A stretch of 36,751 bases of DNA from Chloroflexota bacterium (GTDB lineage: Bacteria > Chloroflexota > Limnocylindria > P2-11E): the NCBI GenBank assembly GCA_005879975.1, contig VBIL01000028.1:1-36751 (forward strand). Direction: 5' to 3'. Positions 15,056 to 23,562 of the stretch are shown here, in pieces. Within the stretch, counting starts at the first letter, position 1, and every line of letters begins with the position of its first letter. The position numbers were made by a program, and so were the translations under genes. Under the pieces are notes generated by a model. It searched no databases. It was not told where the DNA came from and was given only the letters and a program-made list of their open reading frames with translations.

Positions 15056-16110
15056 CTCCGATCGCCCTCGTCACTCGTGAAAGCGCGGGCTCGCGTGAAC
15101 CGCAGGTACACCGGCTCCTTCCCGAGGGCGAACGCCTTCGGTACGCGCGCCTCGAGCTGGCCGAACGCGGGATGCCGCCCGAGAAGTCGCTTGTAGGCGC
15201 CGAAGTTCACAAGCCGCGGATCCTCCAGCCGGAACGCGTCCGGGGCCGGTGCGCGCAGGACCTCCATGTCCTCCGGGCGCGCCGACACGGTGACCGCCGC
15301 TCCATCCGGTAGTCCATCCGCCTCGACCGGCACGCGCGCTTCGCCGACCTGCGCGACGGCACTCGTGCCCCCGAGGCGCAGCGTCCCGCTCAGAAGATTG
15401 CTCGAGCCGATGAAGTCCGCGACGAACGCGGTCGCCGGTCGGTCGTAGATGTCGAGAGCATCACCGACCTGCTGGAGGATGCCTTTGTTCATCACCGCGA
15501 TACGGTCGGCCATCGTGAGTGCCTCCTCCTGGTCGTGCGTCACATAGACCGTCGTGATCTGCAGCTCCTGCTGGATCCGCCGGATCTCGTCGCGCATCCG
15601 CACGCGAAGCTTCGCGTCGAGATTCGAGAGCGGCTCGTCCAATAGAAGGATCTTCGGGCCGAGGACGAGGGCTCGTGCCAATGCGACGCGCTGCTGCTGG
15701 CCGCCGGAGAGCTGCGACGGGTAACGCCTCATGACACCGGGGAGACCCACGACCTCGAGCATCCTTGCGGTCCGGTCGTCCACTTCGGACTTCGGGAGCC
15801 TGCGGAGACGCAGACCGAAGGCGATGTTGTCGGCGACGGTCATGTGCGGCCAGAGCGCGTAGCTCTGGAAGACCATTGCCGTCGGGCGGCGCTCAGGCGG
15901 CACGTCCGTAACGTCTCTCCCGTCGATGAGGATCTGTCCGCTGTCCGGACGGATGAACCCGGCGAGCATGCGCAGCGTCGTCGTCTTCCCGCAGCCCGAT
16001 GGCCCGAGAAGAGCAACGAACTCGCGGTCCTTGATGTGGAGCGAGAGGTCGTCGACCGCGGTCGTGTCCTTGTATCCCTTCGAAACGCCCCGAAGATCGA
16101 CCTCGGCCAT
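15052..16110 (-). CDS. ABC transporter ATP-binding protein (PotA/FbpC/MalK type)
   Basis: A 352-residue complete ATPase: Walker A GPSGCGKT at 36-43, Q-loop VFQSYALWPHM near 80-90, signature LSGGQQQR at 134-141, Walker B LLLDEP at 155-160, H-loop THDQEEAL near 191-198, then the conserved QQVGDALDIYDRPATAFVA linker and a TOBE domain (VSARPEDMEVL). It couples ATP hydrolysis to import through the two permeases encoded upstream. ATG 16110 lies 2 bp after the permease stop; a longer open frame upstream is only shadow. Having the full linker, it is a useful in-window comparison for the damaged ATPase at 11818. The last residues overlap the convergent GDPD gene. Confidence 0.94.
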   Translation of the reverse strand: MAEVDLRGVSKGYKDTTAVDDLSLHIKDREFVALLGPSGCGKTTTLRMLAGFIRPDSGQILIDGRDVTDVPPERRPTAMVFQSYALWPHMTVADNIAFGLRLRRLPKSEVDDRTARMLEVVGLPGVMRRYPSQLSGGQQQRVALARALVLGPKILLLDEPLSNLDAKLRVRMRDEIRRIQQELQITTVYVTHDQEEALTMADRIAVMNKGILQQVGDALDIYDRPATAFVADFIGSSNLLSGTLRLGGTSAVAQVGEARVPVEADGLPDGAAVTVSARPEDMEVLRAPAPDAFRLEDPRLVNFGAYKRLLGRHPAFGQLEARVPKAFALGKEPVYLRFTRARAFTSDEGDRS

Positions 16111-16112
16111 CG

Positions 16113-16973
16113 CTAAACGCGTCCGAGTCCCGCGGCAACGTACTCGCTGTGGAGATAGCGCTGCGCGACGATCAGTAGGAGCAATGAGGGGAGCGCGAGC
16201 AGCACGCTGAATACGGCGGCGACGGGCCGCTGGAAGCTCGAGATGAGCGTGTACAGAAGCACCGGCATGGTGATGTAGTGGGGCGTGCCGACGATCAAGG
16301 TGCCCTGCGCCTCGTCGACCGATGCGAGGAAGCTGAAGAGCGAAGCGACGATGATTCCAGGCATCGCCAGTGGCAGCACGACCGAGAAGAAAGCGCGGAG
16401 CGGCGAGGCGCCCGCGTCGCGCGCGGCCTCCTCGAGATGCGGGTCGATCGAGCGGAAGGTCGCGGTCGTGATCCACGTCATGTAGACCATCGTGCCGATC
16501 ATGTGCAGGAAGACGATGCCCCAGTACGTGTCGATGAGGCCGATCTGGTAGTAGAGAACGGCGAGCGAAACGTAGAGGCCGATCCTTGGGAAGGCGTTCG
16601 GGATGAGGAACAGCAGAAGCAGCGTGCGTCGAAACGGGACGTCCAGCCGTGCGAATGCGTAGCCCGCCGGGATCGCGACGAGGGCGGTGAGCAGCGTGAC
16701 GACCGGCGCGATCGTGAACGACAGGAACATCGCGTTCGTGACCCGCGGGTTCTCGAGAACCTCTTGCCACCACCGCAGCGACCACTGGCTGGGGATGAGG
16801 TTCGGCCAGAACCATTCACCTGCGAACGACCAGAGCACGAGCGTAAGCAGCGGGATCCCGATGAAGACCGCGAGCGCGGCGGCGAACAGGCGCAGCAGCA
16901 TCCGCCGGATCCGCGGGTCGTCGATCCACCACGTGAGCCGGATCGCCGGCAGCGCTGGGACCTGGGCGGCCAC
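16113..16973 (-). CDS. ABC transporter permease (PotC/FbpB second-permease type)
   Basis: A 286-residue inner-membrane permease. Helices lie near 24-45, 80-105, 118-142, 150-165, 200-225 and 252-275. The EAA-type loop reads LEEAARDAGASPLRAFFSVVLPLAMPG near 175-200. GTG 16973 overlaps the stop of the upstream permease by 1-3 bases. It belongs to the group of permeases that serve iron, polyamine, thiamine or phosphonate-type importers. Together with the permease at 16973-17783 it would form the channel. Confidence 0.92.
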   Translation of the reverse strand: MAAQVPALPAIRLTWWIDDPRIRRMLLRLFAAALAVFIGIPLLTLVLWSFAGEWFWPNLIPSQWSLRWWQEVLENPRVTNAMFLSFTIAPVVTLLTALVAIPAGYAFARLDVPFRRTLLLLFLIPNAFPRIGLYVSLAVLYYQIGLIDTYWGIVFLHMIGTMVYMTWITTATFRSIDPHLEEAARDAGASPLRAFFSVVLPLAMPGIIVASLFSFLASVDEAQGTLIVGTPHYITMPVLLYTLISSFQRPVAAVFSVLLALPSLLLLIVAQRYLHSEYVAAGLGRV

Positions 16974-17783
16974 TAGCGGATCTCCCGCTTGAACTGCTGC
17001 CGGACGTAATAGACCGCGGCGACGAGCGACAAGAGGAAGATCGCGACCGCCTGCGTGCTCGCGATGTACGGTTCGAAGTAGTTCGTCATGTAGTAGACCA
17101 TCGACACACCAAGCATCTGCGGCGCGTTCGGTCCAAGCAGGTACGGAACGGTGAACCCGCCGATCACTCCCAGGAATATGAACGTGACGCCGATGAGCGC
17201 TCCCGGCGCCGAGAGCGGCAGCACAATGTGCCGGAAGATCTGCCACGAAGACGCGCCGACGTCGCGCGCGCTCTCGATCAGCGAATCGGAGATCTCGAGT
17301 AGGACAGAAGAGAGCAGCACGGTCATGAACGGCAGCGAGAGCCACACCTGCGTGATGACGATCCCCTTCCAGTCGAAGACGATCTTCGGGAAGGCCCCAT
17401 CGGGAAGTCCGACCGCCTGGAGGATGCCGTCGACGAAACCATGGTTCGCGAGGAATGTGATCATCGCGTAGCTCGCGATGACCGACGGGATGAAGAGCGG
17501 GACGATGTAGATCCGCCCAAGGAAGCGCGCGCTCGGGCCTCGGCCGAAGCGCAGAGCGAGAGCGATGACGTAGGCGATAATCGAGCCCGACCCGATAGGT
17601 GTAGTTCCCCGCATCGTCCCGGTCGCGGACGGTGAACGACGTGGCGAACGCCTTGATGACCGGGATGAAAACGAAGACCGTGAGGTAGAGGAGTGAAGGC
17701 AGGACCAGAAGAACGCCTGCCACCCGGGAGCGGTCGAGCCGCCGCGGGCGACCGACGGCGCGAGCGGATGTGACGACCGCCAC
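16973..17783 (-). pseudogene. ABC transporter permease (first permease), internal deletion and frame change
   Basis: The N-terminal frame (GTG 17783) gives the cytoplasmic tail and first helix (VLLVLPSLLYLTVFVFIPVI) and continues to DRDDAGNYTY at about 17594. A different frame then carries SIIAYVIALALRFGRGPS onward to the stop at 16973, including the EAA loop LIESARDVGASSWQIFRHIVL and the last helices. Family permeases have about 45-50 residues between the TSF after helix 1 and the start of this helix; only about 18 are here. So around 30 codons plus a frame-changing remainder seem missing near 17590-17600. If the sequence is right, no complete first permease is made; a start at ATG 17614 would give a 213-residue product lacking helix 1. 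Confidence 0.78.
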
Positions 17784-17811
17784 GCCGTCGGCTCCCGGGC
17801 CTACTTTCGCC

Positions 17812-18984
17812 CTACTGCGCCACCTTCTCGTGCCATAGGCGCTGCATGTCCTGGCCATACGTCCCGCCCGGCCAGAGGCGGTACTCCTTGTCCGCGCCGG
17901 AGAAACGAGTCCGCGCGTCGGAGGGCATGTACTGCCAATCGATGCCGGGGTACCCGGACATCGCTCCGGTCACGATGAGCGACTGCTGCGCGGGCTCGAG
18001 CAGGAAGTTGAGGTACTTCATCGCGGCCTGCTTGTGCGTGGCGTTCTTGGTTATCCCGATGTACGCGGCGCCACCGTTGAAGGCCGGGTTGATCTGCGTG
18101 ATCTTGACCGATTTCGGGAGCTGGCCCGCCGCGAGCGCCTGCGTCGACTGATCGGACCAGACCGAGCCCATCCAGATCTCACCGCGATTAAGCAGGTCGA
18201 GCGTGCCGGCGTTCCCCTTCGGGTAGACGCCCTTGCTGTACAGCGACGGGGCGAGGGCCTTGAGCGCGGTGAAGGCCGCGTCCCAGTCCTTCTCGTTCGC
18301 CGCGCTGAACGGCTGGGTCACGTACTTCTGGTAGTCGCTGTACTTGTAGATCATCGAGATGACGAACGCGTCGCCGGACCCGCCGGTGGAGGGCTCGTTG
18401 TACGCGAACTTGCCCGGGTTCGCCTTGATCCATGCGAGCAGGTCGTCGTACGTCTGCGGCGGGTTCGTCACCTTGTCGGAGTTGTACGCGAGGACGACGC
18501 TCGAGCCGCGATAGGGGATCGCCTTGTTCTGGACGAAGTCGAGCGTCGGCTTCGGGACCTTCGCTACGTTCGGGATATCGCTCGCGCCGACCTGCAGGAA
18601 GAGATCATCGGGCCGCGTGTAGTAGCCGGTGTCCGACTCCCACAGATCGATGTCCCACTGCGTCTTTCCCGCGTCCTTCTGGGCCTTGATGCGGTCGTAG
18701 ATGCCCTGGGCGCCGGTGCCGTGCTCGAGGAACGTGAAGGTGACCTTGATCCCGGTCGCCTTCTCGTACGCCGGGATGATCTGCTTGACGTGCAGGTCCT
18801 GGACGTTGGTGTCGCCTCCGCTGTAGAAGACGAGCTCCTTGTCCTCCGGCGCGGCGCTCGTTGCCGCGCTCCCGGCCGCACTCGGCGCCGCGCTCCCGCC
18901 CGCGTTCGGCGTCGAACCGCCGCATGCCGTGACGATGAAGAGCGCCGCGATGATCGGTGTGATGGGTCGAAGCCATCGCTTCAT
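17812..18984 (-). CDS. ABC transporter substrate-binding lipoprotein (PotD/AfuA/YnjB-like)
   Basis: A 390-residue lipoprotein: signal peptide 1-20 and lipobox VTAC with Cys21, then a Ser/Ala-rich linker to about residue 46. The mature part begins KELVFYSGGDTNVQDLHVKQIIPAYEKATG and contains WDIDLWESDTGYY, IPYRGSSVVLAYNSDKV and WMGSVWSDQSTQALAAG, typical of periplasmic proteins for metals, polyamines or small organic acids. The ligand cannot be read from the motifs. The ATG has a strong GGGGGAGG ribosome site and a clear promoter. It is followed by two permeases and an ATPase and is divergent from the HAD/IolE/IolG-like genes, so the imported compound may feed that pathway (inference). Confidence 0.9.
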   Translation of the reverse strand: MKRWLRPITPIIAALFIVTACGGSTPNAGGSAAPSAAGSAATSAAPEDKELVFYSGGDTNVQDLHVKQIIPAYEKATGIKVTFTFLEHGTGAQGIYDRIKAQKDAGKTQWDIDLWESDTGYYTRPDDLFLQVGASDIPNVAKVPKPTLDFVQNKAIPYRGSSVVLAYNSDKVTNPPQTYDDLLAWIKANPGKFAYNEPSTGGSGDAFVISMIYKYSDYQKYVTQPFSAANEKDWDAAFTALKALAPSLYSKGVYPKGNAGTLDLLNRGEIWMGSVWSDQSTQALAAGQLPKSVKITQINPAFNGGAAYIGITKNATHKQAAMKYLNFLLEPAQQSLIVTGAMSGYPGIDWQYMPSDARTRFSGADKEYRLWPGGTYGQDMQRLWHEKVAQ

Positions 18985-19020
18985 GCTGTTCGCCTCCCCC
19001 TGATGCGAGTCGCGGCGCTT

Positions 19021-19049
19021 ACCCTAGGAGCGGCCAATTGGGCCGTCAA
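19021..19049 (-). promoter_or_regulatory. sigma-70-type promoter of the second ABC transporter
   Basis: Minus-strand TTGACG (19044-19049) and TAGGGT (19021-19026) with an optimal 17-bp spacer. The spacer contains the palindrome CCAATTGG. Transcription would start about 30 nt before the ATG at 18984, leaving room for the GGGGGAGG site. The -35 lies close to the divergent HAD start. Confidence 0.6.
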
Positions 19050-19060
19050 GGAATCGAGCA

Positions 19061-19807
19061 TTGATCCGCGCGGCGCTCTTCGACGTCGGCGACACGATCT
19101 TTCGCGTCCAGGGGGACGCCGCCGCACAGCGGCGGGCTGTGCTCGCTCGCCTTGTCGCACGATTTGGACTTCGCGACTGGTACGAGGAGCTCCTCGAAGC
19201 CGATCTTCTCACCGAGCTCCTCCGCGACGATCCCGACGAGCCGATGCGGCAGCGCACGCTCGTCGTCCTCGAGCACTGGCTCGGGGCAAAAGATCCGCGG
19301 ATCGCCGGCGCGCACGTCGATGAGCTACGCGGGATCGTCGCGGTGCCGCGCGCGATCGGTACCGAGGTCGCGCCCGGGGCACGGGAGACGCTTGAGCGGC
19401 TGCGCGCCGATGGCCTGCGCATCGTCCTCGTGAGCAATACGCTCTGGACGGGCGATGACGAGCTTCGCGCCGATATCGGCGAGCTCGGGCTCGGGGCTCT
19501 CATCGACGGCGTGGTGACCTCACACAGCACCGGATACCGCAAGCCGCACCCGGCGATCTTCGAGCGCGCGCTCGCCCTCGCCGGCGCGACCGGGCGCGAG
19601 GCTTTGATGGTCGGCGACGAGCCTTACCAGGACGTCTTCGGCGCGCAGCGCGCGGGCATGCGCGGCGTCTGGCTGCGGCATCCGCCGCCGCGTCCGCATC
19701 CCGTCGGCGCTCCGCGTGCCTTCGACGTTCGCGCGGATGCGGAGATACGCTCTCTCGCCGAACTCCCGGAGGTCTATGAACGATGGCGGCGAACGGATCG
19801 GGGATGA
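19061..19807 (+). CDS. HAD-superfamily hydrolase
   Basis: A 248-residue HAD phosphatase-like protein with a cap inserted after motif I. Motif I is FDVGDT near 7-12 (nucleophile Asp and, two residues on, Gly in place of the usual second Asp), motif II LVSNT near 126-130, motif III KPHPAIFERAL near 160-170 and motif IV GDEPYQDVFGAQRAGM near 186-201. The non-Asp residue at the +2 place of motif I is typical of members that are not straightforward phosphatases, though some HADs with DxGxT-type motifs are active. The start is TTG with AAGGA 9 nt upstream. The gene overlaps the IolE-like gene by 4 bp. The substrate is unknown; the context suggests a sugar or polyol phosphate. Confidence 0.85.
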   Translation: MIRAALFDVGDTIFRVQGDAAAQRRAVLARLVARFGLRDWYEELLEADLLTELLRDDPDEPMRQRTLVVLEHWLGAKDPRIAGAHVDELRGIVAVPRAIGTEVAPGARETLERLRADGLRIVLVSNTLWTGDDELRADIGELGLGALIDGVVTSHSTGYRKPHPAIFERALALAGATGREALMVGDEPYQDVFGAQRAGMRGVWLRHPPPRPHPVGAPRAFDVRADAEIRSLAELPEVYERWRRTDRG

Positions 19808-20697
19808 AGCTCGGCACGGCGCCGATCACCTGGGGCGTATGCGAGCTCGCCGATTGGGGCGTGATGCTTCCGAGCGACCGCGTGCTCGATGAGATGGCCG
19901 AGATCGGCTACGCGGGCACCGAGCTCGGACCATCGGGTTACCTACCGAAGGACGCCGCCCGCCTTGAACGCCAATTGCGCAAGCGCCGACTCGCGCTCGC
20001 TGGAGCGTTCTGTCCGGTCACGCTTCACGACCCCGGCCGGTACGACGAGCAGTTCGCCTACGCGATGGAGACCTCGCGGCTCCTCGCCGATCTCGGTGCG
20101 CCCGTCCTCGTGCTCGCGGAGGCGGGCGGCGCCGAGCGCGAGCGTATCGCTGGGCGGGTGAGCGCGACTGATCCGCGCTTCTCCGAAGACGACTGGAAGC
20201 GCTTCGCCAATGGCGCGAACGAGATCGCACGGCGAGCGAAGGAGATGGGGCTCATCTGCGCGTTCCATCCCCACGCCGGGACATACGTCGAGACGCCGCG
20301 CGAGGTAGACGAGCTGCTTGGACGCACGGACCCGTCGCTCGTCGGTCTCTGCCTCGACACCGGGCACGTCTATTACGGCGGCGGCGATCCCGTCGCGCTC
20401 GCGCGCCGTGATCCCAAACGTGTCCGGCACGTGCACCTCAAGGACATCTACCGCGACCGGTACCGGCGCGCGCTGGACCGCAAGCTCGATTTCACCGCGG
20501 CTGTTGGCGAGGATGTCTTCGCGCCGGTCGGCGCGGGCTCGATCGACATGGCGGGAGTGCTCGGCACGCTGCGCGACGCGGGCTTTGATGGCTGGCTCAT
20601 AGTCGAGCAGGACATTCGCATCGCGCCGGGCTCGACGCGCCAGCCGAAGCTCGACGCGGCGAAGAGCTACGCCTTCGTCACCGCCGAGCTCGGGTGA
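19804..20697 (+). CDS. sugar isomerase/epimerase TIM-barrel protein, IolE (inosose dehydratase)-like
   Basis: A 297-residue xylose-isomerase-like barrel. The N-terminus KLGTAPITWGVCELADWG resembles inosose dehydratases, and metal-site elements follow: TELGPSGYLP near 39-48 (Glu), CAFHPHAGTYVE near 150-161 (two His), LCLDTGHVYYGGGDP near 178-192 (Asp, His), VHLKD near 205-209 and VEQD near 266-269. Expected reactions are dehydration of scyllo-inosose or a related keto-polyol, or sugar epimerisation. ATG 19804 overlaps the HAD stop (ATGA); an ATG 21 bp upstream is possible. It overlaps the IolG-like gene by 4 bp, supporting a shared pathway. Confidence 0.85.
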   Translation: MKLGTAPITWGVCELADWGVMLPSDRVLDEMAEIGYAGTELGPSGYLPKDAARLERQLRKRRLALAGAFCPVTLHDPGRYDEQFAYAMETSRLLADLGAPVLVLAEAGGAERERIAGRVSATDPRFSEDDWKRFANGANEIARRAKEMGLICAFHPHAGTYVETPREVDELLGRTDPSLVGLCLDTGHVYYGGGDPVALARRDPKRVRHVHLKDIYRDRYRRALDRKLDFTAAVGEDVFAPVGAGSIDMAGVLGTLRDAGFDGWLIVEQDIRIAPGSTRQPKLDAAKSYAFVTAELG

Positions 20698-21701
20698 CGA
20701 CCGAGCGCGTCGGGGTCGGCGTCGCGGGCGTCGGCCTCATGGGACGCCGGCATGCTGAGAACGCGGCATGGCACATACCTGGCGCACGCCTTGTCGCGGT
20801 CTTCGACGCCGACCGTACCGTCGCGTCACGCGTCGGACAGGAGCTCGGCGCTCCCGCGTGCGCCTCGCTCGACGAGCTGCTCGAGAACGACGGCGTACGC
20901 GTCGTCGTCGTCGCATCGCCGTCGCGCTTCCATGCCGATCAGGCGGTGGCGGCGCTCACACGGGGGAAGGACGTGTTGCTCGAGAAGCCGATGGCGCACT
21001 CGCTCGCCGACTGCGACCGCGTCATACACGCCGCGGAGCGCGGATCGGCTCGGCTGCAGATCGGCTTCATGCGGCGCTACGACGCGGCGTACGCCGAAGC
21101 GAAGCGGCTCATCGTGTCGGGCGCTCTCGGCGAGCCGCTGTTCTTCCGCGCCACCCATCGCGATCGGGAGGCTACGCACCTGCCGGCCGCGCGTGGCGTC
21201 GTCGACATGATGTTCGAGTCGGCCATTCACGATTTCGACCTCTCGCGCTTCTTCCTGGCCGACGAGATCGCGACGGTCGCGACGTCGGCGGCCGTGCTCG
21301 GCCACACCCCCGATGCCCACGAGCGCGCGCCCAACGCCGCGCTCAATGCGGTGCGCTTCGTGCGTGGCGCGCTCGCGGACATCGAGACCTATTGGGGAGC
21401 GCTGTACGGGTACGACGTGCGGAGCGAGATCGTCTGCGCGACCGGGACCGCGATGGTCGGTCAGCAGCAGGGCACGCGGCTCGAGGTCTACACGCCCGGC
21501 GGCGCGATACACGATCTCTTCCCGGGATTCCTTGAGCGCTTCGGCGATGCCTATCGGGAGGAGCTCGCGGACTTCGTCGGCGGCACGCTCGAACGCCGTC
21601 CGCCTCCCGTGACCGGGCTCGACGGTCGGGCCGCGGTCGCAGCGGCGCTCGCCGGGATCGCGTCGTACGCGAGCGGACGGGCAGAGGGCGTGGCGCGCTG
21701 A
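20694..21701 (+). CDS. Gfo/Idh/MocA oxidoreductase, inositol 2-dehydrogenase (IolG)-like
   Basis: A 335-residue NAD(P)-dependent dehydrogenase. The Rossmann motif GVGVAGVGLMGRRHAENAA is near 6-24, the family EKP motif is in LLEKPMAHSLADCD near 94-107, and GFMRRYDAAYAEAK near 123-136 is the form seen in inositol dehydrogenases. The catalytic His-x3-Asp region reads ESAIHDFDLSRFFL near 175-188. It would oxidise a polyol or sugar hydroxyl to a keto group, upstream of the IolE-like dehydratase in the pathway. GTG start within GTGA overlapping the upstream stop. IolB, IolC, IolD and IolJ are not in the window. Confidence 0.88.
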   Translation: MTTERVGVGVAGVGLMGRRHAENAAWHIPGARLVAVFDADRTVASRVGQELGAPACASLDELLENDGVRVVVVASPSRFHADQAVAALTRGKDVLLEKPMAHSLADCDRVIHAAERGSARLQIGFMRRYDAAYAEAKRLIVSGALGEPLFFRATHRDREATHLPAARGVVDMMFESAIHDFDLSRFFLADEIATVATSAAVLGHTPDAHERAPNAALNAVRFVRGALADIETYWGALYGYDVRSEIVCATGTAMVGQQQGTRLEVYTPGGAIHDLFPGFLERFGDAYREELADFVGGTLERRPPPVTGLDGRAAVAAALAGIASYASGRAEGVAR

Positions 21702-21702
21702 G

Positions 21703-22635
21703 CTAGGGGGTCGCTCGGCCGGCGAGCCAGGCGTGCAGACGCTCCCGGCAGAACCGCTCTCGCTCCGGGAGCTCGTTCTGGCGGTACCAGACGATCCCCG
21801 CCAGCAGGAGATAGACCTCGTAGATCTCCGACCGCCGGCGGGACTGGTCGTCCTCGAAGTGGGCGTACGCGTCCTTGAACGGCGCGACCATCGCGGGACA
21901 GGCGGGTAGCGTCCAGCTCTCGAGACGAACGAGGTCGAGAAGTGGGTCGCGCCCGCGCGCGCGCTCGAAGTCCAGGAACGCGACGAAGTGCCACCCGTCG
22001 TCGCGCCGCTGGAGCAGGAGGTTCGCGAGGTTGAGGTCGTCGTGCGTCAGGCGTCGCGCGACGCCCTCGAGGGCGTCGCGGCGTTCCTCGTAGTAAGCGA
22101 TGACGGTGGCATGCGACTCCTGATCGAGCGCGTCGAGGAAACGACATTCGGCCGCGCGCGTGCGAAGCCGATCATCGAGCTCGGTCGACCACGGCATCGG
22201 GGTGTCGACGTATTCGACGTGGTGCATCGTCCGAAGCCCCTGGCCGAGCTCCGCGCCGACGCGGTGCTGGTCGGTGAACGAAACGGTCCCGAGCGAGCGC
22301 GCGGCGTCCTCGCCGCTGATGAAGTCCTGGATGTAGTACGGCACCTCCAACGTGCGCTTCTCGACGTCGAACCAGCGGACGGTCGGATGCGGGACCTGTT
22401 TCGACCGCAGGAGCTCAGCGAGGTGCAAGAAGCGACGCATGCGACCGGCGTGCGGCCTGCGGTGCACCTTGAAGAGGAACTTCTCCTCACCGGGCGTGGT
22501 GAGCACATAGGCGTGATGCGATCGGCCGCGCGGCCAGGGCTCGACCGTGACTCGCGCGAGCGCGCCGCCCGAGATCTCGTCGGCCGCCTGCGCGACTTCG
22601 TCCTGCGAGGGCGGGATCGTGAGTATGCGCTGCAT
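21703..22635 (-). CDS. APH-family (aminoglycoside phosphotransferase-like) small-molecule kinase
   Basis: A 310-residue kinase-fold protein. The N-lobe has FLFKVHRR near 53-60 with the ATP-binding Lys; the catalytic loop is LTHDDLNLANLLL near 199-211 (HxDxxxxN pattern) and the metal motif is FLDFERARGRDPLLDL near 223-238. It is expected to phosphorylate a hydroxyl of a small metabolite; these genes in environmental bacteria seldom act on antibiotics. It lies 30 bp downstream of psuG on the same strand, and its stop is 1 bp from the IolG-like stop. The neighbours suggest a sugar or nucleoside substrate, but this is not shown. Confidence 0.85.
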   Translation of the reverse strand: MQRILTIPPSQDEVAQAADEISGGALARVTVEPWPRGRSHHAYVLTTPGEEKFLFKVHRRPHAGRMRRFLHLAELLRSKQVPHPTVRWFDVEKRTLEVPYYIQDFISGEDAARSLGTVSFTDQHRVGAELGQGLRTMHHVEYVDTPMPWSTELDDRLRTRAAECRFLDALDQESHATVIAYYEERRDALEGVARRLTHDDLNLANLLLQRRDDGWHFVAFLDFERARGRDPLLDLVRLESWTLPACPAMVAPFKDAYAHFEDDQSRRRSEIYEVYLLLAGIVWYRQNELPERERFCRERLHAWLAGRATP

Positions 22636-22665
22636 GGCCGCGAGAAAATCTAGCGGCGGATGACT

Positions 22666-23562
22666 CTAGGTGCAGAGAGCAAGAGCGAGCTGCGCCGCTA
22701 CGCGCGCGTTCAAACGTAACAGCGCGATGTTCGCGTCGAGCGCGCGGCCTCGTGTGGATTCGCCGAGCGCGCGGAGAAGATATGGGGTGAGCTCGGCGCC
22801 GCGGATCCCCTCACGCTCGGCCACCCCGATCGAGCGCATAACGTCGGTCTCCACCTCGTCGTGATCGAGCGCCATCTCGAGGGGCACAGGAACTGCCAGG
22901 ACCATGCCTGAGCCGCGCGAGAACTGCTCGCGGGCGATGCGTGCCGCGCCGAGCGCGTCGTTGACGCGGTGCGACAGGCGAAGGCCGCTCGAGCGGACGT
23001 AAAAGGCGGGGAGATCATCGGTGCCGAATCCGATCACCGGCACCCCGAGCGTCTCGAGCCGCTCGAGAGTCAAGGCGAGATCGAGGACGAGCTTCGCGCC
23101 CGCGCTCACGACGCAGACCGGATTACGCGCGATCGCTTCGAGGTCCGCGGATTCGTCGAAGCTTCGCTCTGCGCCCCGGTGCACGCCGCCGATTCCACCG
23201 GTGGCCACTACGTGGATGCCCGCGCGGGCCGCGATCTCCACCGTCGCGGCGACCGTCGTCGCACCCAGACCGCGCGACGCGAGGACCGGAGCGATGTCGC
23301 GGAGTGAGGTCTTCGTCACGCCGTCCTCGTTCGCGAGTCGATCGAGAAGGACATCGCCGGCGCCGACCACGGCGCGGCCGTCGCTTAAAGCGATGGTCGC
23401 TGGTACCGCGCCGAGCGCGTGGATGTCGGCCTCGAGCGCGCGCGCGGTCTCGAGATTCCGCGGGCGCGGCAGCCCGTGCGCGATGACCGTGGATTCGAGC
23501 GCCACCACCGCCTCGACCGCGGCGAGCGCCTTGCTGACCTCGGGGGCGATCGCGAGCTTCAT
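22666..23562 (-). CDS. psuG: pseudouridine-5'-phosphate glycosidase
   Basis: A 298-residue enzyme that reversibly splits pseudouridine 5'-phosphate into uracil and ribose 5-phosphate. Conserved parts: VVALESTVIAHGLPRP near 19-34 with the catalytic Glu, ATGGIGGVHRGAE near 120-132, the Schiff-base lysine K157 in VVSAGAKLVLDL, and TPYLLRAL near the C-terminus. The length is normal. The ATG overlaps the mog stop by 4 bp, so psuG is coupled to the cofactor operon, an unusual place for it. The usual partner kinase PsuK (PfkB family) is not present; an APH-type kinase gene follows instead. Confidence 0.95.
   Translation of the reverse strand: MKLAIAPEVSKALAAVEAVVALESTVIAHGLPRPRNLETARALEADIHALGAVPATIALSDGRAVVGAGDVLLDRLANEDGVTKTSLRDIAPVLASRGLGATTVAATVEIAARAGIHVVATGGIGGVHRGAERSFDESADLEAIARNPVCVVSAGAKLVLDLALTLERLETLGVPVIGFGTDDLPAFYVRSSGLRLSHRVNDALGAARIAREQFSRGSGMVLAVPVPLEMALDHDEVETDVMRSIGVAEREGIRGAELTPYLLRALGESTRGRALDANIALLRLNARVAAQLALALCT

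Noticed and set aside
16113-17858. Apparent single 581-codon permease fusion
   Set aside because: Only its two ends are real: the start of the first permease and the whole second permease. The middle is out-of-frame sequence opposite the true reading frame of the first permease.
21703-22635. APH-family gene considered as an antibiotic resistance gene
   Set aside because: Only the general kinase fold is supported; no mobile element or resistance context is present.
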